Positions 1 through 6,528 of a DNA stretch of 6,715 nucleotides are shown one piece after another. The notes under the pieces were generated by a model that saw nothing but the letters and a program-made list of their open reading frames with translations, was not told the DNA's origin and did not search any database. Position numbers and translations under genes: made by a program. Source of the stretch: an uncultured Eubacteriales bacterium (GTDB lineage Bacteria > Bacillota > Clostridia > Oscillospirales > RGIG7773); contig CAKTDK010000099.1 of the NCBI GenBank assembly GCA_934541205.1, positions 1 to 6,715 on the forward strand, read 5' to 3'. The first letter of the stretch is position 1; the number at the start of each line of letters is the position of its first letter.

Positions 1-3000
1 ATTTCAAATTTCATTTCAGGATCTGCATATATCTTCATTGCTTCTCCCTTTTCATTTTTAATCACTGCATTTACTTCATCTGCTGCTGGTTTGATTGTTA
101 TTTTTGTTCCTTCTACTGTTACTGCTTCTATGCTGTCGTCTGCTTCTACTGTTACTGTCTTTTTCACTACTACCAAATTATTTTTTATCCGCAAAAGTTC
201 ATTATACGTTCTATCAACCTGGTACTGAGGACTGTTATATGAATTATATACAGTCTGAGCCTCAACCATCATTGAAGCAAGCTCTCCCCAACTTTGAGAC
301 GTATAATCTTCTTTATTAAGAAGCTTTATTTCATCCATTAATTTTTTTAATTTACTTTTGTCAACAAGAGACTTCAAATCTGATATCGCCTGTTTTAAAG
401 AGGCAATAGCTGAAGTGATTTCATAAGTATCACTGCTGTTTTCAAGCACATCTTCTGCTGTTTTTAAAACATTTTCAAGCATTTTAACGCTTTCTTCACT
501 ATACAATGTTTTATCTATTGCTTTAGCCAAAGATATGGTATCCTCAAGTTCTTTTTTACTTACTTCTCCTATAGGGACAAGCCTTTTTACAGCATTTTCA
601 ACGGAAAGTCTCGCGCTGTCAATTATATCCTGAGTAGCTTTTGTATCATTTAAAACCTCTTTTGCCTCTTTTAAAGCATTTTCAAAAACCAAAAAACTTT
701 CTTCGCTATAATTTTCCTTTTCAAGTATTGACGCTGTTTCAACTATATTTCTCAAGAATTCTTTTTCAACATAAGGTATTAAACTGTCAAAAGCTGTGTT
801 AAGATCATCTTTTGCTTTATCAACTTCACTTTGCGACGCTAAATTATTATTGTATACAGTAACAGCTTTATCTAAAGCAATTTTTAAAGCAGAATAACTT
901 TCCTTGCAGTATCTTTTTTCTTCAATATTTTTGGATGCTGCAATAGCTTTTTCAAGATCGTATTTATCTACTCCGTTTTCAGAAGCATCTTCGTATTTTT
1001 CATATACAAATCTTGTAAGAGCATATTCTGCCATCATATTATTACCGTCAGTAAAACTGAAACGATGTTTTCTTGTTGCCACTTCCGGAACATCTACGTC
1101 AGAACCGTCAGCATATCTCAATGAAATTCCAAAAGAATTATTTCCGTCGGCATCAGGAGCCTTAGAAAGGCCAAAACAGTTCCAAGGCAATAATATATTA
1201 ATATCATATGTTCCAAATTCATTTAACACAGAGTTTATTACTATATTTTTATACTCTTTGTTATTCTCGTCATAGACTATCCAATCTTCTTCTCCCAGCC
1301 TATACGCTGTAAGAAGCAATGACGGGCCGCCTTTTAACGCCTGCACTCTAAACCAGAGCATATCTCCCGCAGGTATCCAGGAATTTTCAATAGCAAATTT
1401 GCCGTTTAAATGTTTATTTGAGGAGTTGTCCGCAGTACGAAGGGATAAATATATACCTCCATCACCATACATAGCAGAATAATAATTTTTACCGCAAAGA
1501 GAATTTTGCTGAGAAAATTCTTTAAATTCATTCCAAAATGAAAAATTTACCGGAGCTTTACTATATAATTTTCTGCTTGTATAAACGGCATTTTTTGTTT
1601 TTTTACCTGCGACAGAGAAAGTATCCTTTATGTTAAAATCATTTCTTTTAAAACTGCAAAGCTTTGAAAAATCTTCATCAATAAAATAGTTTTCCTTTGA
1701 ATTTACTCTGTTCCAAACTATATCTGCTATATCGTTAAATTTTTGTGTAAATTCTTCTTCAGTGTATTTTCTTCTGAAATAGTCAAACTGAGTATATACT
1801 TCAGCTTTTGAACCACTGTAAATATCATAAGTAATAAAATCAAAACAATCCTGGGGCTTTTCTTTGAATATAGTACTATATAAACTCATTGCAGTTACAA
1901 GTCCTCCCACGGTTGTAGGATGATACCTGTCGTCCGCCGATATCATATATACGTCTTTATGAGAAGGATTGGTATTTACATCATAATAACAATAGCCGCT
2001 CGGAGTAACTGCCGTATTAAACATACGGCTGAATTTTTCATATCCGAAAGCTACATTATATGTAATATCGGATGAACAAAGAGTATTTGTATCGGCAGAG
2101 CCGTAAGTCATATAAAAAACAGGAACAGCTCCAACGGATTTTATATCATCCGTAAGATTTTCAATAAAATGACTGTATGCAGTAGTATCGGGCATTCCAC
2201 CGACTGTTTCCTGCAAAACAACTATATCAAAATCTTTGAAATACTCTTTTGAACCTATCTGAGAATAAATAGTCTGAAGATCTGTAGCAGGAATTATATA
2301 TTCATTATAATTAATTTCCTTTCCCATTTCCTTTGCTACATTTTTAAACATATAAGGAAGCAGTGCCGTATAAGTTAAGCTGTTTCCCAAAAACAAAATC
2401 TCAAGAGGTCTTTGTTCTTCTGTTATTCCTGAAGGAACAAGCATATCAAACGCCCCTTTCATTACAGCACATGCATTATCGACTTCAACCTGATCAGCAT
2501 TTTCATTATTATAAACCGAAACCGCCTTTGGAAGCTGATTTTGAACATTCATATATCCGGAATACGCATAATCTGCTATATCCATATATTTTGCTTTATC
2601 AATCAGTTTTTTCAGCATAGATTTATCTGATTTTTTTGCCTGATAGCTTATATATTCGGTAAACTGATTTTGCCAGGAATAAAGTCCGTTATTAGAAACA
2701 TTCATCTGCCAAGGCTCAAAGTTTCCGTCTTGATAAGCAAAAGTATATGCAAAACTTACTCCTGTATCAGATTCAGGCATTTTTTCAATACCGAAAAATT
2801 CTTTAGGTATAAATATTTTAAGTTCTACAGTAAGATCAGAATTGATATGTTCTCCGACTTTTATTTTATCTTTAAGAGATTCCTTAACTTTTGAGCCAAG
2901 TCCTCCTAAAATTATATCCCATCCCGAAGTACTTCTGCATATATTAATTCTTGCAGCATATTCGCTGTCTGCACCTGACGCATTTGCATGATTTTCTCCA

Positions 3001-3335
3001 AAAGGAGATATCATCATATACAAGCCGTCATTTTTTCCGTTCCACCATAAATTAACATCATTTTCAACGGTTTTATCATTTAATCTGAATGCAAAATAAT
3101 ATCCATCATCATCCCACATCATAGAATAACTGCTTCCGTTATCATTTATGGAAAGAGGAATAAACGAAGGCCAATTTGAAATATCTATTTCTCCTTCAAC
3201 AGTGACTTCCTTTTGATTTTTTACAAATCCAACTGTTTCATAGCCCGGATTTTCACCCTTTGCCCCAAAAACATAAACCGGCAAAGAAGTGAAAATTATT
3301 ACTGCTGTAAGCAATAATATAAGTAATTTTTTCAT
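1..3335 (-). CDS. Large secreted SGNH/DUF4886-like hydrolase with two CBM9-like domains and FIVAR-like repeats (3' end outside window)
   Basis: The reading frame is open from ATG at 3335 to the left edge without a stop, giving 1111 residues with the C-terminus missing. The start is supported by AGGAG at 3347-3343, 7 bases upstream, and by a signal peptide (MKKLLILLL..., likely cleaved after G24). Domains in order: CBM9-like beta domain about 35-210; FIVAR-like helical unit about 235-298; SGNH hydrolase of DUF4886 type about 302-540, with GNS block I (nucleophile Ser319), VVLQE at 372-376 and a D469-R-Y-H472 catalytic Asp/His motif; second CBM9-like domain about 545-765; four more FIVAR-like units (about 786-854, 861-920, 928-988, 996-1052); then a Thr/Val/Ala-rich beta-like tail. 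Family knowledge suggests an extracellular esterase or deacetylase acting on cell-surface or plant glycans; the substrate is not readable. It is separated from the upstream operon by a terminator and has its own promoter region, so it is probably transcribed independently. Anchoring motifs, if any, lie outside the window. Confidence 0.88.
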   Translation of the reverse strand, partial: MKKLLILLLTAVIIFTSLPVYVFGAKGENPGYETVGFVKNQKEVTVEGEIDISNWPSFIPLSINDNGSSYSMMWDDDGYYFAFRLNDKTVENDVNLWWNGKNDGLYMMISPFGENHANASGADSEYAARINICRSTSGWDIILGGLGSKVKESLKDKIKVGEHINSDLTVELKIFIPKEFFGIEKMPESDTGVSFAYTFAYQDGNFEPWQMNVSNNGLYSWQNQFTEYISYQAKKSDKSMLKKLIDKAKYMDIADYAYSGYMNVQNQLPKAVSVYNNENADQVEVDNACAVMKGAFDMLVPSGITEEQRPLEILFLGNSLTYTALLPYMFKNVAKEMGKEINYNEYIIPATDLQTIYSQIGSKEYFKDFDIVVLQETVGGMPDTTAYSHFIENLTDDIKSVGAVPVFYMTYGSADTNTLCSSDITYNVAFGYEKFSRMFNTAVTPSGYCYYDVNTNPSHKDVYMISADDRYHPTTVGGLVTAMSLYSTIFKEKPQDCFDFITYDIYSGSKAEVYTQFDYFRRKYTEEEFTQKFNDIADIVWNRVNSKENYFIDEDFSKLCSFKRNDFNIKDTFSVAGKKTKNAVYTSRKLYSKAPVNFSFWNEFKEFSQQNSLCGKNYYSAMYGDGGIYLSLRTADNSSNKHLNGKFAIENSWIPAGDMLWFRVQALKGGPSLLLTAYRLGEEDWIVYDENNKEYKNIVINSVLNEFGTYDINILLPWNCFGLSKAPDADGNNSFGISLRYADGSDVDVPEVATRKHRFSFTDGNNMMAEYALTRFVYEKYEDASENGVDKYDLEKAIAASKNIEEKRYCKESYSALKIALDKAVTVYNNNLASQSEVDKAKDDLNTAFDSLIPYVEKEFLRNIVETASILEKENYSEESFLVFENALKEAKEVLNDTKATQDIIDSARLSVENAVKRLVPIGEVSKKELEDTISLAKAIDKTLYSEESVKMLENVLKTAEDVLENSSDTYEITSAIASLKQAISDLKSLVDKSKLKKLMDEIKLLNKEDYTSQSWGELASMMVEAQTVYNSYNSPQYQVDRTYNELLRIKNNLVVVKKTVTVEADDSIEAVTVEGTKITIKPAADEVNAVIKNEKGEAMKIYADPEMKFE

Positions 3336-3353
3336 ATCTTTTCTCCTTTACTT

Positions 3354-3406
3354 TTAAACTACTTAAAGTTTAATATATTACAAATTTTTTTACTATACAA
3401 AGTAAA
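3354..3406 (-). promoter_or_regulatory. Candidate promoter with two inverted repeats upstream of the SGNH gene
   Basis: Reading the minus strand, TTGTAT (3400-3395) and TATATT (3377-3372) are 17 bases apart. They match sigma-A -35 and -10 boxes at 3/6 and 5/6 positions and would start transcription near 3365. TTGTAT lies exactly in the 6-base spacer of an inverted repeat, TTTACT-N6-AGTAAA (3389-3406). A second inverted repeat, TTAAACT-N6-AGTTTAA (3354-3373), covers the -10 edge and expected start site. Such palindromes could be operators, but the region is extremely AT-rich, so chance boxes and palindromes are likely. The rest of 3336-3450 shows only the SD site of the downstream gene. Confidence 0.35.
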
Positions 3407-3450
3407 ATATTGATAATAAATTAATCAAATATAATCACATTAAATTTATA

Positions 3451-3480
3451 AAAAAAGAGCGTTGTTTAACGCTCTTTTTT
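3451..3480 (-). terminator. Rho-independent terminator of the toroid-DUF4430 operon
   Basis: A perfect 13-bp stem (AAAAAAGAGCGTT with AACGCTCTTTTTT) encloses a 4-base loop and ends in a run of Ts on both strands. It begins 3 bases after the stop codon of the DUF4430 lipoprotein gene, so it ends that operon and insulates the SGNH gene further on. The stem is symmetrical and could also work for plus-strand transcripts, but no plus-strand gene runs into it here. Confidence 0.93.
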
Positions 3481-3483
3481 TAT

Positions 3484-4239
3484 TTATGAATAATAAGTAT
3501 CTCCTATATCTTTTCCATAATCACAAGTAAACAGCCATTTTATAACGTCGTTTTCTGATACCTTAATATCTTTACATGAACGAGAAGGAAATTTTCCGTT
3601 TACACTGTAATTCCAGCCTGACGAACCGCCGCAGTCTTTTTCATATATATTTGCAATTCCTTTTACGTATCCGTCAAGCCCGTATTCTATATGAATTCGA
3701 TGTCTTCTTGCTTCTCTGACTAAAACGTCAAAGACAGTATCGCCTTCTTTATACTCTGCTTTGATATTTAATATAATACCGTCTTTTGGCAATATGGATA
3801 TTTTATTTTTATCAAATAAATCCATGTTATCAAATATTGTGCTGCAATCTATTAAAACAGTACAATACAATTTTTGGTCTTTATCCTGAACGGTTTTGTC
3901 ATCGGCATTGCTGTTTTGCTGTGAATTTTTATTATCAGAATTACTATCTTGCTGTGAATCTTTATTATCGGAATTACTGCTTTGTGAATTATCAGTTTTT
4001 CCTTGCGTAAAATTTTGAGACGTCTGATTATTTTCCGAAAGATTTTTATCATCCTTTTCAACAGACGGTAAATCTTCTTCAGAACTTTGTATCTCTTTTG
4101 TTACAGCATTTTCCGAAGTTTTTTCAGAAAAAATATTATTTTCATAAGTTGGAGATTTTATATCCTCTGTTTTTCCGCATCCTGTAAAAATACTTAATGC
4201 TAATACTAAGACAATTAAAATGCCTGATATTTTTTTCAT
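3484..4239 (-). CDS. DUF4430 lipoprotein, transcobalamin beta-domain-like (probable corrinoid-binding partner)
   Basis: This is a 251-residue secreted lipoprotein. Residues 1-20 form a signal peptide ending in the lipobox IFTGC, so Cys21 would be lipidated and the protein held on the outer face of the membrane. Residues 22-122 are a low-complexity Ser/Asn/Asp/Lys/Gln linker with 11-residue repeats. Residues about 124-240 form a DUF4430 domain, recognisable by ILPKDGIIL, the EGDTVFDVL segment, GGSSGWNYSVNGKFP and the closing DVIKWLFTCDYG. DUF4430 shares the fold of the C-terminal beta domain of transcobalamin and intrinsic factor. Cysteines 126, 132, 203, 222 and 239 could form disulfides. The ATG overlaps the stop of the upstream toroid gene (TAATG), and its SD (AAGGTG) lies inside the end of that gene, so translation is probably coupled. 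Context (B12 riboswitch, toroid partner) supports binding of cobalamin or another corrinoid; binding itself is inferred. DUF4430 domains also occur in other surface proteins. Confidence 0.9.
   Translation of the reverse strand: MKKISGILIVLVLALSIFTGCGKTEDIKSPTYENNIFSEKTSENAVTKEIQSSEEDLPSVEKDDKNLSENNQTSQNFTQGKTDNSQSSNSDNKDSQQDSNSDNKNSQQNSNADDKTVQDKDQKLYCTVLIDCSTIFDNMDLFDKNKISILPKDGIILNIKAEYKEGDTVFDVLVREARRHRIHIEYGLDGYVKGIANIYEKDCGGSSGWNYSVNGKFPSRSCKDIKVSENDVIKWLFTCDYGKDIGDTYYS
3916..3981 (-). repeat. 33-bp tandem repeat in the lipoprotein linker
   Basis: Two adjacent 33-bp units (3916-3948 and 3949-3981) differ at a few positions. Degenerate partial copies flank them at about 3900-3915 and 3982-3996. 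They encode 11-residue units of the type NSDNKDSQQDS and NSDNKNSQQNS, followed by a decayed NADDK unit. In-frame repeats of this kind in a hydrophilic linker suggest slippage or unequal recombination that changes the tether length between the membrane lipid and the DUF4430 domain. Confidence 0.85.
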
Positions 4240-6305
4240 TATTTCACCTTTTTAAAATAAGCCATTCCAAATAAAGAAATTATCATCAAAGAGATCATAA
4301 ACGCAAAATTTATATTATCTCCGGTATTCACCGTTTCGTTTTGAGAACTGTTTTCTAATTCGCTTGAAGATTCATTTTTATTATTTTCTTCACTTTCATT
4401 ACTTAAAGCCTGTTTTTCAAGTTCCTCAATAACTTTTTTTGCGTCAATTATATCCTGATAATTTGTTACTCTGTCTCTTACATCCGCATCAAGCTCATTA
4501 TATTCTTTTTCAAATGCAAGAATTTTTTCTTTATCTTTTAAAGTAATATTCATAGGATCTATTTCATTCCATATTCTTTCGTTTAAATCCTGGGCCTTTT
4601 TTATTTTTGATTCAATATCGTTTTTCATAAATAAGAGTTTTTCTTCCAACGCTTTTTTATCTGCAAAATCTCCCATTTTAGAAAGTTTATCGGAAAGAAT
4701 AGATATTTTTGACAAATCGTTTACAGTATATTCGTTATAAAGCTTTTCAATTTCCTCTTTTATTTCATTTTGCTGCTTTTCTGTTTCTATTTTTTGGTCT
4801 TCCAAAAGCTTGTCTAATTCTGTTTTTGCCAAATTAAGCTTTTCTATATTTGTTACTTTTTCTTTATCGGAAGACGACAATAAATTATACTGGCTTAAAA
4901 GCTTTTCTATATTGTCTTTGTCATTTAAAGAAATTTTAGAAGGCAAAGAATCAATTTTATCAATAAGAGATTTTATTGCCGCTGTATCGGACAGCGAAAT
5001 ATTAATCTTATAATTTCTTATATCTCCCGTTCTTGAAACAAAATTTAAATCTATACTGTCTTTTATTTCAATTTCTTCACCAATGCCTATATTTACTTTG
5101 TCATAGGAATTTGAAGGAATATTTTTAAATTTTATATTTTTTGCATCCGATGGAAGCTCCAAATTATATTCCGATGTTTGTGCATTAAAAGGAAGTATGT
5201 ATTCATTTCCGTCACATTCAATAACAAATTTAGTTTTATCGGTTTCTTCGTTATAATCATAAAGATTTCTCTGTCCGTTTATCATTCTTTCATATCCTAC
5301 CAAGGTATAAAGAATCTGGTCTGTAATCGCAGCATTGGACTGAGGTTCTTCTCCCGAAGTCACAGTATTTGCAAACCCTCCATCCGCGCATTTGAATGTC
5401 ATAAGAAAATCCATTAAAGAATTTCCGTTTTTTATCAAAGGTTCATACTTTTGAACGTCAATTCCAATAGAAGATACCGCAAGGATTACCTGCGCTGCGG
5501 AAGCTGAGCTTGTATACCCCCATGAAGTAAATCCGCCCTGAGAATTTTGAATATTTGATAAAACCTCTAAGCCTTGGTCAAAAACATCTTTTACAGATTT
5601 TGTTACGCTTTCGCCTTTATAATCATAAGTATAGGTTTTTTCATCATAATAATATTTTGCAAGAGCCTGTAAAGTCATAGCCGTCATATCAGGGTCCGCT
5701 TCATCTCCGAAATAAGCAAATCCTCCGTCTGAAGTCTGATTTGAAAGTATTTTTGAAATTATACTTTCTCTTGTGTATAAAGCTCCTTCAGGAATTTCAT
5801 AATCTTTGCTGTCAAGAGCCAAAAGTCCGTATACCAGTCCATTGAGCCCCTGATTTTCAAGTTTTGCATTATTATATATTCCATCTGATAATAAATTTAT
5901 AACATTTCCGCTGCTGTCTTTTCCGAAATTTGATGCGTCATATCCTACAGCTCCCGCAGTTAAAATCACTTTTGCAAAATCTGTAGGCTGACCTAGCTTA
6001 TTATCCGGATCACTGTTATATTTTTCTTCCACTGCTGTCTTTAATGCTGAAATATATGCGTCATAATCTTCCTCATATCTGTTTCTAGCAAGGCCGATTA
6101 TAAGCCAATTGGTTCCCGAGGTCATTATATTTGATAAAATATCTTCTGTTATAATTTTATCATTTTCCCCTTTTCTAAAATTGATAATATCTTCAATAGA
6201 AGATTTTATCTGAGCCTGCGTAACTTGGTTTTCTTCAGCCAAAGCGGGAATAACAAATGTTATCGCCGCTGCAAAGCTCAAGAACAATGCTAATACTTTT
6301 TTCAT
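4239..6305 (-). CDS. Surface-anchored alpha/alpha-toroid protein, transcobalamin alpha-domain-like, under B12 riboswitch control
   Basis: This is a 688-residue exported protein. Residues 1-23 are a signal peptide (cleavage ALA|EE). Residues about 55-345 form an alpha/alpha toroid of the prenyltransferase/squalene-cyclase-like superfamily, with repeat signatures QTSDGGF (190-196), QNSQGGF (253-259) and KCADGGF (305-311). DPDMTA (204-209) sits where squalene-hopene cyclases carry their catalytic DxDD; the last Asp is replaced by Met, which fits a binding rather than cyclase role. Residues about 358-438 look like a beta-sandwich. Residues 441-632 are a helical, coiled-coil-rich stalk with two related units (SLPSKISLNDKDNIEKL...VTNIEKL and EIDPMNITLKDKEKIL...VTNYQDI). 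A Ser/Glu/Asn linker, TVNTGD (658-663), a hydrophobic segment (664-684) and KKVK form a sortase-like or membrane anchor. The SD is AAAGGA (6320-6315), 9 bases from ATG. The C-terminus overlaps the DUF4430 gene. The likely role is corrinoid capture together with that lipoprotein. The toroid fold is also used by other binding proteins, so the ligand is inferred from the riboswitch and partner. Confidence 0.9.
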   Translation of the reverse strand: MKKVLALFLSFAAAITFVIPALAEENQVTQAQIKSSIEDIINFRKGENDKIITEDILSNIMTSGTNWLIIGLARNRYEEDYDAYISALKTAVEEKYNSDPDNKLGQPTDFAKVILTAGAVGYDASNFGKDSSGNVINLLSDGIYNNAKLENQGLNGLVYGLLALDSKDYEIPEGALYTRESIISKILSNQTSDGGFAYFGDEADPDMTAMTLQALAKYYYDEKTYTYDYKGESVTKSVKDVFDQGLEVLSNIQNSQGGFTSWGYTSSASAAQVILAVSSIGIDVQKYEPLIKNGNSLMDFLMTFKCADGGFANTVTSGEEPQSNAAITDQILYTLVGYERMINGQRNLYDYNEETDKTKFVIECDGNEYILPFNAQTSEYNLELPSDAKNIKFKNIPSNSYDKVNIGIGEEIEIKDSIDLNFVSRTGDIRNYKINISLSDTAAIKSLIDKIDSLPSKISLNDKDNIEKLLSQYNLLSSSDKEKVTNIEKLNLAKTELDKLLEDQKIETEKQQNEIKEEIEKLYNEYTVNDLSKISILSDKLSKMGDFADKKALEEKLLFMKNDIESKIKKAQDLNERIWNEIDPMNITLKDKEKILAFEKEYNELDADVRDRVTNYQDIIDAKKVIEELEKQALSNESEENNKNESSSELENSSQNETVNTGDNINFAFMISLMIISLFGMAYFKKVK

Positions 6306-6306
6306 A

Positions 6307-6437
6307 TTTTTTATTCCTTTCCTAAGAGTTTTTTACTCTTGTCCTTACGGTTTTTCAAAATCTGTATTTTAAAAACCGTGTTTTGTCTTATCCTTCCCGA
6401 TAAGATTTCTGTACGAGTTTTTTAAAGGAATAAAAAA
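6307..6437 (-). promoter_or_regulatory. Structured leader that can sequester the toroid gene's ribosome-binding site
   Basis: In the transcript, UUUUUUAUUCCUUU (6437-6424) is the exact complement of AAAGGAAUAAAAAA (6320-6307), a 14-bp helix that contains the whole SD of the toroid gene. Three further hairpins lie inside it: TCTTATC/GATAAGA (6405-6386, 6-base loop); a 9-bp stem ACGGTTTTT/AAAAACCGT with an inner 5-bp stem and a one-base bulge (6379-6347); and AAGAGT/ACTCTT (6340-6324, 5-base loop). None is followed by a U-run, so they are not terminators. Together they form a plausible multi-branch element that blocks translation initiation. The outer stem is AT-rich and only moderately stable. 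An inverted-repeat mobile element is a weaker alternative. Confidence 0.5.
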
Positions 6438-6495
6438 GTATAACAAAATAAAGCTTTAGAACGACAGCATTTTCTAAAGCATAGTTTTGATACAT
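6388..6495 (-). CDS. Possible 35-residue leader peptide between the B12 aptamer and the toroid gene
   Basis: ATG at 6495 opens a 35-codon frame ending in TAA at 6388-6390. A GGAGG site (6510-6506) lies 10 bases upstream, slightly far but otherwise an excellent SD. The peptide begins MYQNYALENAVVLKLYF, has a hydrophobic centre (residues 10-24) and a basic end (KKLVQKSYREG). I recognise no family. The frame spans both the terminator-like hairpin (6480-6453) and the UUCCUUU strand that can pair with the toroid gene's SD, so ribosomes reading it would open both structures. It could therefore be a regulatory leader ORF whose translation, not its product, matters. It could also be a small membrane peptide or chance; frames of this length are common in AT-rich leaders. 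Confidence 0.35.
   Translation of the reverse strand: MYQNYALENAVVLKLYFVILFYSFKKLVQKSYREG
6453..6480 (-). terminator. Terminator-like hairpin of the riboswitch expression platform
   Basis: In the transcript GCTTTAGAA (6480-6472) pairs perfectly with TTCTAAAGC (6461-6453) over 9 bp around a 10-base loop. A broken T-rich stretch (TTTATTTTG, then TTTTTTATT slightly later) follows. It lies about 50 bases after the aptamer, where the expression platform is expected, and before the toroid gene. The interrupted U-run makes termination strength uncertain. Confidence 0.5.
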
Positions 6496-6498
6496 CTT

Positions 6499-6517
6499 TT
6501 CTTTCCCTCCGAAAGAA
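6499..6517 (-). promoter_or_regulatory. Hairpin displaying GGAGG in its loop, after the B12 aptamer
   Basis: TTCTTTC (6517-6511) pairs with GAAAGAA (6505-6499), leaving exactly GGAGG (6510-6506) as the loop. The loop is the SD of the possible leader ORF. Its position just after the B12 box is where the L13 arm of cobalamin riboswitches lies; that arm makes a kissing contact with loop L5 (CCCCCGCUA, 6638-6630). GGAGG against CCCCC leaves one A-C mismatch, and the nearby CGGG (6521-6518) pairs perfectly with CCCG of L5, so the exact kissing partner is unclear. Confidence 0.45.
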
Positions 6518-6528
6518 CCCGTGTAAAA

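Noticed and set aside
95..319. Plus-strand frame starting with a long leucine/phenylalanine run
   Set aside because: It is antisense to the A-rich coding tail of the SGNH gene (TVTVEA-type codons read backwards). It has no SD and no family features.
904..1275. 123-residue plus-strand frame
   Set aside because: It lies entirely antisense to the second CBM9-like and FIVAR-like part of the SGNH gene, which has coherent domains. No SD or recognisable domain supports it.
2363..2894. Two plus-strand frames (2363-2620 and 2670-2894)
   Set aside because: Both are antisense to the continuous SGNH reading frame, with unnatural composition and no SD.
3786..4061. Overlapping frames on both strands inside the DUF4430 gene
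   Set aside because: They are by-products of the 33-bp repeat and biased linker codons. The DUF4430 frame has a lipobox and a complete domain.
4810..5417. Plus-strand frames antisense to the toroid gene (4810-5013, 5178-5417)
   Set aside because: The toroid protein frame is continuous with signal peptide, repeats and anchor. These shadows have no SD or domain.
5680..5720. Squalene/hopene cyclase activity for the toroid protein
   Set aside because: The DxDD position reads DPDM, and the protein is exported and anchored under B12 control. The toroid fold alone does not imply cyclisation.
6347..6379. 9-bp hairpin as a second transcription terminator
   Set aside because: The transcript continues AAGGACAAGAG after the stem, with no U-run on the minus strand.
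6307..6437. Inverted-repeat miniature mobile element (MITE)
   Set aside because: The 14-bp terminal inverted repeats and internal hairpins resemble one, but there is no target-site duplication at the ends, and one arm is the toroid gene's own SD. A regulatory structure explains it better.
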